15,408 bases of DNA from GCA-003244245 sp032230565 (GTDB taxonomy: Bacteria; Actinomycetota; Actinomycetes; Mycobacteriales; Pseudonocardiaceae): assembly GCA_032230565.1 (NCBI GenBank), contig JAVXWL010000252.1, positions 1 through 15,408 on the forward strand, read 5' to 3'. Every line of letters starts with the position of its first letter. Positions within the stretch are counted from its first letter, which is position 1. Made by a program: the position numbers and the translations under genes. A model generated the notes under the pieces. That model saw only the letters and a program-made list of their open reading frames with translations, did not search any database and had not been told where the DNA came from. Below are positions 1-6,756 of this stretch, piece after piece.

Positions 1-998
1 TCCGGGTCGAAACCGACGAACGACGAGCCGAGCACCGTTCCCTTAGCGGTGTCGATCACGGTCAGGGTGCCTTCGGCGACGTTGACAACGAAGGCGTGGT
101 GGCTATCGGAGTCGACCGCCAGCCCACGCGGATTGATGCCCACTGCGATGGTGCTATTGGCCTTCAGCAGGGTGTTGTCTTTCAGCAGGGCCTTGTAAAT
201 GTCCACACCGACCTTGTTGGGAAGGTCGATTATGCTCACGTTGTTGTCCCCGAAGTTCGTCACGTAAGCGTGGCGGCCGTCACGGTCGATTGCCACCTTC
301 TGCGGCGCCCGACCGACCAGAATGGTGCGGATCAGCTTCTGGGTATGGACGTCGATCACGCTGACCGAGTTGCTGCCACTGTTGGTCACGTAGGCTAGCT
401 GCCCTTTGGGATCGATCGCGACCCCGTCCGGGTGGACTCCGACCGGCACGGTACCGACCAGCTTGAGCGTCGCAGTATTGATCACGCTGAGGGTGTTGCC
501 GTAATAGTCAGTGACGAGGGCGTAATGGTCTTTGGGGAAGATCGCCACCGCGGTGGGGTTCACGCCGACAGCGACAGTTTTGATCACTTTTCCGGTGGCG
601 GTGTCGACCACGCTCACGGAGTTCTCGGAGAAATTCGTCACCAAGGCGTGCCGGCTGTCTGGGTCGACCGCCACTCCGCGCGGATTCGCGCCGACACGGA
701 TGCTGTTGACCACTTGTTGGGTCGCGGTGTCGATCACCCGCAGCGAGTTGTCGGCGTAGCTGGCCACGTAGGCGTGCTTGCCGTCGGGGTCGACCGCCAC
801 CCCTTGCGGGTCGCCACCGACGATCACGGTCGGGTTCGGGTTATCCGCCGCAACGGCTGTGCTGACTCCGCCGACCACCGTGCCAGCGGTGACAACCGCC
901 AGCACCGGCACGAGCGCCGCTACCCACCGTCGAGACCCGAGCGGGACCGGGCTGGCAGGTCTGCTCTTACGGTGCTTCGCTGTGGATCGGATCGTCAT
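1..998 (-). CDS. Secreted YVTN-family beta-propeller protein (3' end beyond window)
   Basis: The reading frame opens with ATG at 998 and stays open to the window edge, giving 332 codons without a stop. Residues 1-24 are basic, 25-45 are hydrophobic, and AVA-A near residue 51 suggests signal peptidase I cleavage, so the protein is probably exported. From residue 60 there are six 42-residue blades of the type VGxNPxGVAVDPDGxxAYVTN...SVSVIDTAT, starting at 60, 102, 144, 186, 228 and 286. A seventh begins at 328, which fits a seven-bladed propeller. The exact YVTN signature occurs in blades 4 and 5. Blade 5 carries a 16-residue insert. GGGGAG (1005-1010) lies six bases before the ATG. The gene follows a sensor kinase gene by 102 bases on the same strand. 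YVTN propellers are extracytoplasmic and often of unknown ligand; mycobacterial Rv1057 is a known TrcR-regulated relative in architecture. The enzymatic role is unknown. Confidence 0.9.
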   Translation of the reverse strand, partial: MTIRSTAKHRKSRPASPVPLGSRRWVAALVPVLAVVTAGTVVGGVSTAVAADNPNPTVIVGGDPQGVAVDPDGKHAYVASYADNSLRVIDTATQQVVNSIRVGANPRGVAVDPDSRHALVTNFSENSVSVVDTATGKVIKTVAVGVNPTAVAIFPKDHYALVTDYYGNTLSVINTATLKLVGTVPVGVHPDGVAIDPKGQLAYVTNSGSNSVSVIDVHTQKLIRTILVGRAPQKVAIDRDGRHAYVTNFGDNNVSIIDLPNKVGVDIYKALLKDNTLLKANSTIAVGINPRGLAVDSDSHHAFVVNVAEGTLTVIDTAKGTVLGSSFVGFDP

Positions 999-1044
999 GC
1001 AGGTCTCCCCTTGCTCGCCGATTTACGGCCACGCCACAGGGAGT

Positions 1045-1069
1045 AACGACGGTGTGGCTCGCACGTTTC
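1045..1069 (-). promoter_or_regulatory. Candidate ECF-sigma-type promoter for the beta-propeller gene
   Basis: On the minus strand GAAAC (1069-1065) is followed after exactly 16 bases by CGTT (1048-1045), about 46 bases before the propeller ATG. This resembles GGAAC-N16-CGTT promoters of SigE/SigH-like ECF factors. The first element differs from the consensus by one base, so this is a suggestion rather than a firm call. The gap it lies in (999-1100) contains no gene. Confidence 0.3.
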
Positions 1070-1100
1070 GCCCTGCGCCGCAGTCCGTCACTTCGGGCGG

Positions 1101-2546
1101 TCAGGCCAACGGCAACAGGGCCCTGAAGGTGGTGCCATGCCGGGCGGCGGTATGCAGCTCGATGCGGCCGTTGTGGGCCTCGAGGATGGCCGCGGTGATC
1201 GCCAGGCCGAGACCCGAGCCACCACGGTTGTGGCTGCGGCGGGGATCTAAGCTGTGGAACCGGTCGAACACATGCGAAGCCTGGTCAGGTGGGATGCCGG
1301 GACCTTCGTCGTGAACCTCGAGCACACCGAGCGGTGCGGGCGGCAGTTCCTGCATCCCCGCCTGCGCCACCGGCGGATCGTCGCGCGTGGACGGCACATG
1401 CTGTCGCACTGTCAGCTGCACCGCAGTGCCCGCCGGGGTGTGAATCAGCGCGTTGGTGACCAGGTTGGTCACCACCTGACGGAGTTTGTGCTCATCGCCC
1501 AGCACGTGCACCGAATCGGTGCCGGGGATCAGCGTCACCCGGCGGTCTGGTTCACGGGCTTTCGCATCATGCACCGCGTCGGCGGCTAGTACGAGCAGGT
1601 CGACGTCGGTGATGTCCAAGGCGCGCTGTTGATCCAGCCGGGCCAGCAGCAACAGATCTTCCACCAGGACGCCCATCCGCGTCGCCTCGGCCTCGATTCG
1701 CCCAGTGAGTAGGTCGATCTCAGCGGGAGTGCGGGCACCACCGCGGCGATACAGCTCCGCGAACCCGCGGATCGACGTCAATGGAGTGCGCAGCTCGTGT
1801 GATGCGTCCGCCACGAACTGGCGGAGCCGGTCCTCGGAGCGCTCACGCTCGTGCAGCGCGTCGGCGAGCCTGCCCAGCATGACGTTGAGCGCCGCGCCCA
1901 GCCGGCCGGTCTCGGTGCGCGGGTCGCTGTCGGGCACCCGACGATCCAGTTCACCGCCGGCGATCGCCTCAGCGGTGCGCTCGATCCTGGTCAACGGTCG
2001 TAGCCCCAGCCGAACCACAATCGTCGCGACCCCCCCGACGAGGAACAGCACGATCCCGCCCACGATGGCCTCGATGATCAGAAGCTGCCGCAGTATGACG
2101 TCCACCGAGCCCAGTGACAACGCGACGGCCACTATCCCGTTATCCGGGAGTTCGACGGCTTCGACCCGCCATGCGCTGCCTCCGGCCCGATCGGACACAG
2201 TGAACGGCGTGCCACCTCGCCGTCGCACCGCGGCCAGATCCAAGGCGGGCAGCGCCGGGCCGCCAAGCTGACCCGGCTGTTGACCCAACTCATACGCGAT
2301 GGTGCCGTCGCGCGCCAGGACAGCGAGCCGGTAGTCGCTGGGCAGCCGCTGCGGGTTCGGCCGTTCCGCTGCGGCGATCCGATGCAGCGGGAAGTGGTGC
2401 AGCTGCTCGTCGGCCCGGCTCAGCAGGGAGTGCCGCAGCAGTAACTCGCTTGCTCCGGCGAATATGGCCAGCCCGACAGCGGAGAACACCAGCAGGGCGG
2501 CGATCAACCGGCCGCGCAGGGTGAGCGGCCGAGGCAGCATCCTCAT
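1101..2546 (-). CDS. TrcS-like membrane sensor histidine kinase
   Basis: The product is a 481-residue sensor kinase. It has a first membrane helix (about 12-34), an extracytoplasmic sensor region (35-155), a second helix (156-180) and a HAMP linker (181-233). The HisKA box SHELRTPL carries the phospho-acceptor H250. The HATPase domain has the N box NLVTNALIHT (361-370), G1 box DEGPGIP (413-419), F box FDRF and G2 box GGSGLGLAI (442-450). All catalytic boxes are intact. The frame runs open upstream to 2705, but the ATG at 2546 is preferred because it overlaps the regulator's stop codon (ATGA), the usual coupled arrangement, and starts just before the first membrane helix. It should autophosphorylate and pass phosphate to the regulator encoded directly upstream. 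The sensor region has no recognisable ligand domain. Confidence 0.93.
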   Translation of the reverse strand: MRMLPRPLTLRGRLIAALLVFSAVGLAIFAGASELLLRHSLLSRADEQLHHFPLHRIAAAERPNPQRLPSDYRLAVLARDGTIAYELGQQPGQLGGPALPALDLAAVRRRGGTPFTVSDRAGGSAWRVEAVELPDNGIVAVALSLGSVDVILRQLLIIEAIVGGIVLFLVGGVATIVVRLGLRPLTRIERTAEAIAGGELDRRVPDSDPRTETGRLGAALNVMLGRLADALHERERSEDRLRQFVADASHELRTPLTSIRGFAELYRRGGARTPAEIDLLTGRIEAEATRMGVLVEDLLLLARLDQQRALDITDVDLLVLAADAVHDAKAREPDRRVTLIPGTDSVHVLGDEHKLRQVVTNLVTNALIHTPAGTAVQLTVRQHVPSTRDDPPVAQAGMQELPPAPLGVLEVHDEGPGIPPDQASHVFDRFHSLDPRRSHNRGGSGLGLAITAAILEAHNGRIELHTAARHGTTFRALLPLA

Positions 2547-3283
2547 GAGGCGCTGATGTTGAGCGCATCGCGGGGCAGCCTCAGCGTGTACCCGACACCG
2601 CGGATCGTGTGGATCAGTGGCGGGTTCTGTCGATCGATCTTGCGGCGTAAGTAGCTGATATAGGACTCGACGATCCGGCTGTCTCCGCCGAAGTCGTAGT
2701 TCCACACCCGTTCCAAGATCTGGGTCTTGCTGACGACCTTTCCCGCATTGACCATGAGATAGCGAAGCAGGTTGAACTCGGTCGGCGAGAGCGCCACGAG
2801 CGTCCCGCCGCGACGTACCTCGTGGGCTTCCTCGTCCAGTTCAAGATCGGCGTAGGTCACCATCGCGCCGCCAGCATCGTCGCCACCGTGGCCGTTGCCG
2901 GTCGGTCGGGTGCGCCGCAAAATCGCTTTCAGCCGCAGCACCAGCTCCTCGAGGCTGAACGGTTTGGTCACGTAGTCGTCACCGCCCGCGGTAAGGCCGG
3001 CGATCCGGTCGTCAACGCTGTCCCGGGCGGTCAGGAACAGGACCGGGAGCTGACCGTGCGCCGCCTGCAACTGGCGGGCGAGGGTGAACCCGTCGCAGTC
3101 CGGCAGCATCACATCCAGCACGACGATGTCCGGCACAGTCTGTGCGATGGTGCTCAGCGCGCGGGCGCCGCTGTCCGCGGCGTGCACCTCGAAACCAGAC
3201 AACCGCAGTGAGGCGCACAGCAACGCCAAGATGTTCGGCTCGTCGTCGACGACGAGCACACTGGCACAACTCTGGTCGTCCAC
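2543..3283 (-). CDS. TrcR-like OmpR/PhoB-family response regulator
   Basis: The product is a 246-residue regulator. The receiver domain has the acidic pair D13-D14 (VLVVDDEPNI), phospho-acceptor D57 (VVLDVMLP), T85 (LFLTARD) and K107 (YVTKPFS), so all phosphorylation residues are present. A winged-helix DNA-binding domain follows (about 138-235) with LSPTEFNLLRYL, VWNYDFGGDSRIVESYISYLR and the terminal hairpin HTIRGVGYTLR. The wording of these motifs closely resembles mycobacterial TrcR as I remember it. Translation starts at GTG 3283, with a GGGGGAA-like ribosome site upstream. The gene ends in an ATGA overlap with the kinase and follows the degenerate regulator gene by 67 bases. It probably regulates its own operon, and the downstream beta-propeller gene is an attractive target. 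Confidence 0.94.
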   Translation of the reverse strand: MDDQSCASVLVVDDEPNILALLCASLRLSGFEVHAADSGARALSTIAQTVPDIVVLDVMLPDCDGFTLARQLQAAHGQLPVLFLTARDSVDDRIAGLTAGGDDYVTKPFSLEELVLRLKAILRRTRPTGNGHGGDDAGGAMVTYADLELDEEAHEVRRGGTLVALSPTEFNLLRYLMVNAGKVVSKTQILERVWNYDFGGDSRIVESYISYLRRKIDRQNPPLIHTIRGVGYTLRLPRDALNISAS

Positions 3284-3350
3284 GGCCGCCAGCTTCCCCC
3301 ACCAGCCTGAGCCGAAGCTATGCCGGGGCTGTGAATTCGCCAGCGCAAGC

Positions 3351-4070
3351 TCACCCGTCGAGCACGTAGCCGGCGCCGCGCACCGTGCGGATCCGGTCGG
3401 CGCCCAGTTTGCGACGCAGGTATCCCACGTAGACTTCCACGATGTTGGACGACTTCGGCTGGCCCCAGACTTCGCTGGTGAGCCGGTCCTGCGACACCGG
3501 CTGACCTGCCCGACTGGCCAACGCGATGAGCAGTGCGTACTCGGTCGGCGATAGCGTCACGAGCCGGCCGGCGACGCTGACCAGTCCAAGGGTGGTATCG
3601 ACGGTGACCATCCCCGCGCGCAGCACGGTCCGGTCCACCGGCATCCGATCGGAGACCCGCAGTCGCAGCCGGCTGACCAGCTCCTCCACCGGAAACGGCG
3701 TGGTCAGGTAGTCGTCCAAGGCGCCCCGCAGCAGCGACACCGTCTGTTCCCGTTGCTCGCGCGAGGTCAGTGCGATCACCGGCAGCTGCGGAGCAGTCCT
3801 GCGCAGCTCGTCGAGGAAGTTCCGGGGATCCAAGCCGGCCAGCGTGATGTCGAGGACGATCGCCGCAAGGGTATGTACGCGCGCCGCGTCCAGCACTTCC
3901 GGGATGGTGTCCAGGATCCGGGTCTCGAATCCGGTGGACCGTAACGCCTGCAGCACTCGGCTCGTTGTCTGGCGCAAAGGCACCATGAGAAGTACCGGTT
4001 GCCGCAGGTTGGCGGCCGGGCCAGAAGAAGACGCAGTGAGGGATACCGCTGACCGCTGATCGGATTGCAT
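3351..4070 (-). CDS. OmpR-family regulator with a degenerate receiver domain
   Basis: The product is a 239-residue protein with receiver and winged-helix domains. The DNA-binding half is standard: LVTLSPTEYALLIAL (170-184), VWGQPKSSNIVEVYVGYLRRK and TVRGAGYVLDG at the end. The receiver is atypical. The acidic pair after strand 1 is replaced by MVP (VLLMVPLRQ, residues 26-34), and the invariant lysine is threonine (YLTTPFP, T124 in place of K). Yet D74 (IVLDITL) and T102 (IALTSRE) remain. Standard Mg-dependent phosphorylation is therefore unlikely, as in atypical receivers that act phosphorylation-independently or bind another signal. ATG 4070 was chosen because it is the nearest start before the domain; the open frame extends to 4712 but there overlaps the divergent reductase gene. 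No strong ribosome site is visible. No kinase gene lies next to it except the one paired with the following regulator. Confidence 0.88.
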   Translation of the reverse strand: MQSDQRSAVSLTASSSGPAANLRQPVLLMVPLRQTTSRVLQALRSTGFETRILDTIPEVLDAARVHTLAAIVLDITLAGLDPRNFLDELRRTAPQLPVIALTSREQREQTVSLLRGALDDYLTTPFPVEELVSRLRLRVSDRMPVDRTVLRAGMVTVDTTLGLVSVAGRLVTLSPTEYALLIALASRAGQPVSQDRLTSEVWGQPKSSNIVEVYVGYLRRKLGADRIRTVRGAGYVLDG

Positions 4071-4082
4071 CGGCGGCAAGGT

Positions 4083-4126
4083 TTCCGCGCCATGCGGCCT
4101 GAGGCAATCGTTCCGCGCCGTGCGGC
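4083..4126. repeat. Two tandem 16-bp direct repeats, each with an inner dyad
   Basis: TTCCGCGCCATGCGGC (4083-4098) and TTCCGCGCCGTGCGGC (4111-4126) match at 15 of 16 positions and are offset by 28 bases. Each contains the inverted pair CCGC-N5-GCGG. They lie 13 to 56 bases upstream of the degenerate regulator's ATG, in the gap it shares with the divergent flavocytochrome gene. That position suits an operator for autoregulation or for control of both directions. The binding protein is not known. Confidence 0.5.
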
Positions 4127-4278
4127 ATAAGTAGTCGGTGAGCGGCACTACCCAACTGGTCCAACGGGTTACCGTACGCAGTTGAGGGACTCGTGAGGCA
4201 TTCGGCGTAACACTTGCGGCCATTTGACGTAGAGGGCTGGGCGCTCGTCGCGTCTCGCGGCTGAGTGGGCGACCCCGG

Positions 4279-5682
4279 GTGGGTAACACTCTCAGGTTGC
4301 GCCGGCTAGGTACCCACTTCTTTACGGTTCGTGCCGTGCGACGCCAGTTGGAACGAACGCTGTGGGCAACGGCCTTCCTCGCCGTGCTCCTGGCGCCTGT
4401 GTTGCTGGCGCCCGTGCTGCACGGCCCGGGTACCAGCGATGCTTCGTCGCTACTGTCCCAGCTTTCCGTCGGGATGGGCCTGCTGGCCACCTCATTGCTG
4501 GTCTGCGCGGTGGTGCTGCCGTCTCGGGTGCGCTCGCTGACTCGCACGTTGGGCATCGATGGCGTGCTCGGGATCCACCGTTTCGTCGGGTTGGCCGTCA
4601 CAATGCTGGTAGGTCTGCATATTGTGCTGGTACTCGCCGCCAAGCCGGCGAACGTGGCGCTGTTCGACGTCCTGCATGCACCTAACCGGGCCCGGGCGGC
4701 GGTCGGTGCCACCGTGGCGCTGGTTGCTCTGGTGACGCTGACAGTCCTGCGCAGGCGGCTGCGGCAGCGCTACGAAGTGTGGCGTTGGATGCATCTCGCG
4801 CTAGCCGGCTCGGTGCTGGTGCTCTGCGCGCTGCATATCTGGTGGCTTAACCATCTGGTCCGAGACACCGCGATGCGGGCCTTGTTCATTGTTCTCGCGG
4901 TGGCCGCGCTGGGGGTGCTGGGATACCGATGGCTATGGCTGCCAATCTTTGGGCCTTGCCGTGAGTATGTGGTCCGTGAGCTGCGGCCGGAGACCAGCAC
5001 GGTCAGCACGCTGGTCCTTGAGCCCCGCCGCGACAGGCGTCAGCGTGGCTACCGGACCCTCGCCTTCGCCCCCGGACAGTTCGCCTGGATCCGTCTGAAC
5101 CCCTCCATCGGGGCGCAGGAGCATCCGTTCACCATCGCCTCGAGCGCTCATGTCGGGTTGTGGACCGAGTTCACGATTCGGCACACCGGTGATTTCACCA
5201 ATGAGCTAAGGCAGCTGCGACCGGGCAGCCCGGTATGGGTCGACGGCCCGCACGGCGCCTTCACCCTGGATCTGCGGCGCTGCACCGGACTGGTGATGAT
5301 CGCCGGCGGAGTCGGCATCACCCCCATGATGAGCATGCTGCGAACGCTGGCGCACCGTCGGGATCGCCGCCCGCACCGGCTGGTGGTGGTCGCCCGAACC
5401 CTCGACGACTTGTTGTTTCGTGCCGAGCTCAGCGAACTTCAGCAACGGCTCGACCTCACTGTCATCGAGTTGCTCCGCGCGCCGCCACCAAGCTGGACCG
5501 GCGCATCCGGCGCAGTCGACGAGGAACTACTGACGGCGCTGCTGCCCGGCGCGTTCCGGCGTAACCAACTCGACTACTACCTGTGCGGGCCTCCCGCAAT
5601 GGTCACCGATGTGCTGACGGTGCTCGACGGGCTGGATGTCCCGCAGCCGCGCATCCACACCGAACAGTTCGACCTCGTCTAA
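4279..5682 (+). CDS. Ferric-reductase/NOX-like membrane flavocytochrome
   Basis: The product is a 467-residue membrane oxidoreductase. About six membrane helices (27-48, 60-81, 98-119, 139-157, 170-188, 199-221) are followed by a cytoplasmic FAD/NAD(P) reductase module. Two haem-ligand pairs are present with the classic spacing, H100-x13-H114 in helix III and H172-x13-H186 in helix V. The FAD site is HPFTIASS (282-289), the nucleotide-binding glycine motif is GGVGITPMMSM (343-353), and YLCGPPAMV (434-442) is the C-terminal NAD(P) motif. It should carry electrons from NAD(P)H through FAD and two haems to an acceptor on the outer face (ferric chelate, oxygen, quinone or an FMN protein), which the sequence does not specify. 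The GTG at 4279 gives the longest frame but has no clear ribosome site; GTG 4339 is an alternative. It is divergent from the regulator run and 40 bases ahead of the DUF4142 gene. Confidence 0.92.
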   Translation: MGNTLRLRRLGTHFFTVRAVRRQLERTLWATAFLAVLLAPVLLAPVLHGPGTSDASSLLSQLSVGMGLLATSLLVCAVVLPSRVRSLTRTLGIDGVLGIHRFVGLAVTMLVGLHIVLVLAAKPANVALFDVLHAPNRARAAVGATVALVALVTLTVLRRRLRQRYEVWRWMHLALAGSVLVLCALHIWWLNHLVRDTAMRALFIVLAVAALGVLGYRWLWLPIFGPCREYVVRELRPETSTVSTLVLEPRRDRRQRGYRTLAFAPGQFAWIRLNPSIGAQEHPFTIASSAHVGLWTEFTIRHTGDFTNELRQLRPGSPVWVDGPHGAFTLDLRRCTGLVMIAGGVGITPMMSMLRTLAHRRDRRPHRLVVVARTLDDLLFRAELSELQQRLDLTVIELLRAPPPSWTGASGAVDEELLTALLPGAFRRNQLDYYLCGPPAMVTDVLTVLDGLDVPQPRIHTEQFDLV

Positions 5683-5722
5683 TTTCCACCCTGGCTGCTC
5701 CTAGCCGAGAAAGGTTTCCTCT

Positions 5723-6667
5723 GTGCGTCCCCCGGTACCCCGATTCGTCCGATGGGTCGTCTCCCTGGCGGTGATTGCCGCGCTGATGGTGGTGGTGTTC
5801 CAGTACTGGGCCACCTCGCAGTACGGCGTGGCCACCGTCTCAGATAAGGAGCCGAGTGCGACCGCAGACGCGGTATGGACGCAGACGCAGTGGGGCCCGC
5901 TCAGCCCGGCGGATCGAGATCTCCTGGTCATGATCCGGCAGGCCGGCCTGTGCGGCGGCCCGAGCGGGCAGCAGGCCCAGCAACAGGGCGCCACCGTTGG
6001 AGTTCGCACTGTCGCCAAACGCGTCTGGGTCGACTACGGCGACCTCGGCAATCAGGCTCGCGCTGTCGCCGACAAGCTTGGCGTGGCGTTGCCCGACCAA
6101 CCTAATGCGCAGCAGCAAAGCTGGATGCGGGAGCTATCCGGGCGCTCCGGGCCGGACTTCGACCGCACGTTCGCGCAAGGGCTGCACGTCACCGACGGTG
6201 CAGTGCTGCCGACCATTACCAGCGTGCGGGCCGGCACCCGTAACGAGCTGATCCGATCGTTCGCGGCGACCGCCGCGGTACTGCTCAACCGGCAGATGGA
6301 GTACTTGGAGCACACCGGCCTGATCGACAATTCCCAACTGCCCACGACACAGACTCCGGCCGCCGTGCTCCCCGCCGCCGCGGCCCCTGCGGTGCCCACG
6401 GCGCCCTTGACGGATATCGCACCCGCTGGCCGGGAACAGCGTATCGACCAGGTCGTCAACGCCAGCCAGGTTCCGCCGACCGTCTCCGTAGCAGGTAACG
6501 ACGCGAGGGCCATGATCGCCGCGCTGGTGTCGATCGCGGTGCTGCTGGTAGCGCTCGGTTTGCTAGGGACCAGCGGCCGCCGCGTCCGACCAGCCCGTCG
6601 GGCCGACACCCATCCCCAGCACCGCAGCACCTCTCACACTCGACGACACGCCGCCCAACGCTGGTAA
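5723..6667 (+). CDS. DUF4142 domain protein, apparently membrane-anchored at both ends
   Basis: The product has 314 residues. An N-terminal hydrophobic helix (12-28) serves as signal or anchor, and a DUF4142-type helical domain follows (about 57-200), recognised from LSPADRDLLVMIRQAG, LGVALPDQPNAQQQSWMREL and VRAGTRNELIRSFA. A Pro/Ala/Thr-rich linker (205-258) leads to a second hydrophobic helix (262-283) and a very basic tail of about 30 residues, which should stay in the cytoplasm. The main domain should therefore sit outside the membrane. GTG 5723 is preceded by AGAAAGG (5707-5713), a good ribosome site at nine bases. The gene is 40 bases behind the flavocytochrome gene, so co-transcription is likely. 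DUF4142 has no established biochemical function. Histidines I remember as conserved in actinobacterial members appear replaced here by Y105 and D158. Confidence 0.83.
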   Translation: MRPPVPRFVRWVVSLAVIAALMVVVFQYWATSQYGVATVSDKEPSATADAVWTQTQWGPLSPADRDLLVMIRQAGLCGGPSGQQAQQQGATVGVRTVAKRVWVDYGDLGNQARAVADKLGVALPDQPNAQQQSWMRELSGRSGPDFDRTFAQGLHVTDGAVLPTITSVRAGTRNELIRSFAATAAVLLNRQMEYLEHTGLIDNSQLPTTQTPAAVLPAAAAPAVPTAPLTDIAPAGREQRIDQVVNASQVPPTVSVAGNDARAMIAALVSIAVLLVALGLLGTSGRRVRPARRADTHPQHRSTSHTRRHAAQRW

Positions 6668-6684
6668 CCGCTCGGATCCCTTCC

Positions 6685-6746
6685 TGCGAAAAGGTTCCAG
6701 TTGGCGGTGTCCGGGCGCTCACATCTGCCAAAAGGTTCCACTTGAC
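6685..6746. repeat. 21-bp direct repeats, possible insertion-sequence end relic
   Basis: Positions 6685-6705 and 6726-6746 match at 18 of 21 positions, sharing the core AAAAGGTTCCA followed by an S-TTG, offset by 41 bases. They lie between the converging DUF4142 and RNHCP genes and are not part of either protein. Multiple short direct repeats near an element end are typical of IS21-family elements, but no transposase or helper ATPase remnant is seen nearby, so the assignment is tentative. Confidence 0.4.
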
Positions 6747-6756
6747 AGAGCCGCAG

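Noticed and set aside
1..820. Apparent DNA tandem repeat of about 126 bases
   Set aside because: The periodicity comes from the 42-residue propeller blades and is diverged at DNA level; it is not a separate repeat element or CRISPR.
96..1314. Several plus-strand open frames (96-398, 432-1046, 532-759, 778-1314)
   Set aside because: They are antisense to the beta-propeller gene and kinase end; their repetitive His/Asp- or Thr-rich composition mirrors the YVTN repeat and matches no family.
2547..2705. Extension of the sensor kinase to an upstream start at 2705
   Set aside because: The extra 53 residues overlap the regulator's DNA-binding domain in another frame; the ATG at 2546 forms the usual ATGA overlap.
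3154..4164. 336-residue minus-strand open frame
   Set aside because: It is a shifted-frame shadow of the two OmpR-type regulators; it is low in hydrophobic residues, rich in Arg/Gly/Pro, and without domains.
4224..4229. TTGACG as a -35 box for the flavocytochrome gene
   Set aside because: No TANNNT box lies 16-19 bases downstream, so the match alone is not enough.
4071..4712. Extension of the degenerate regulator to 4712
   Set aside because: The added part is antisense to the flavocytochrome membrane domain and has no receiver-like sequence.
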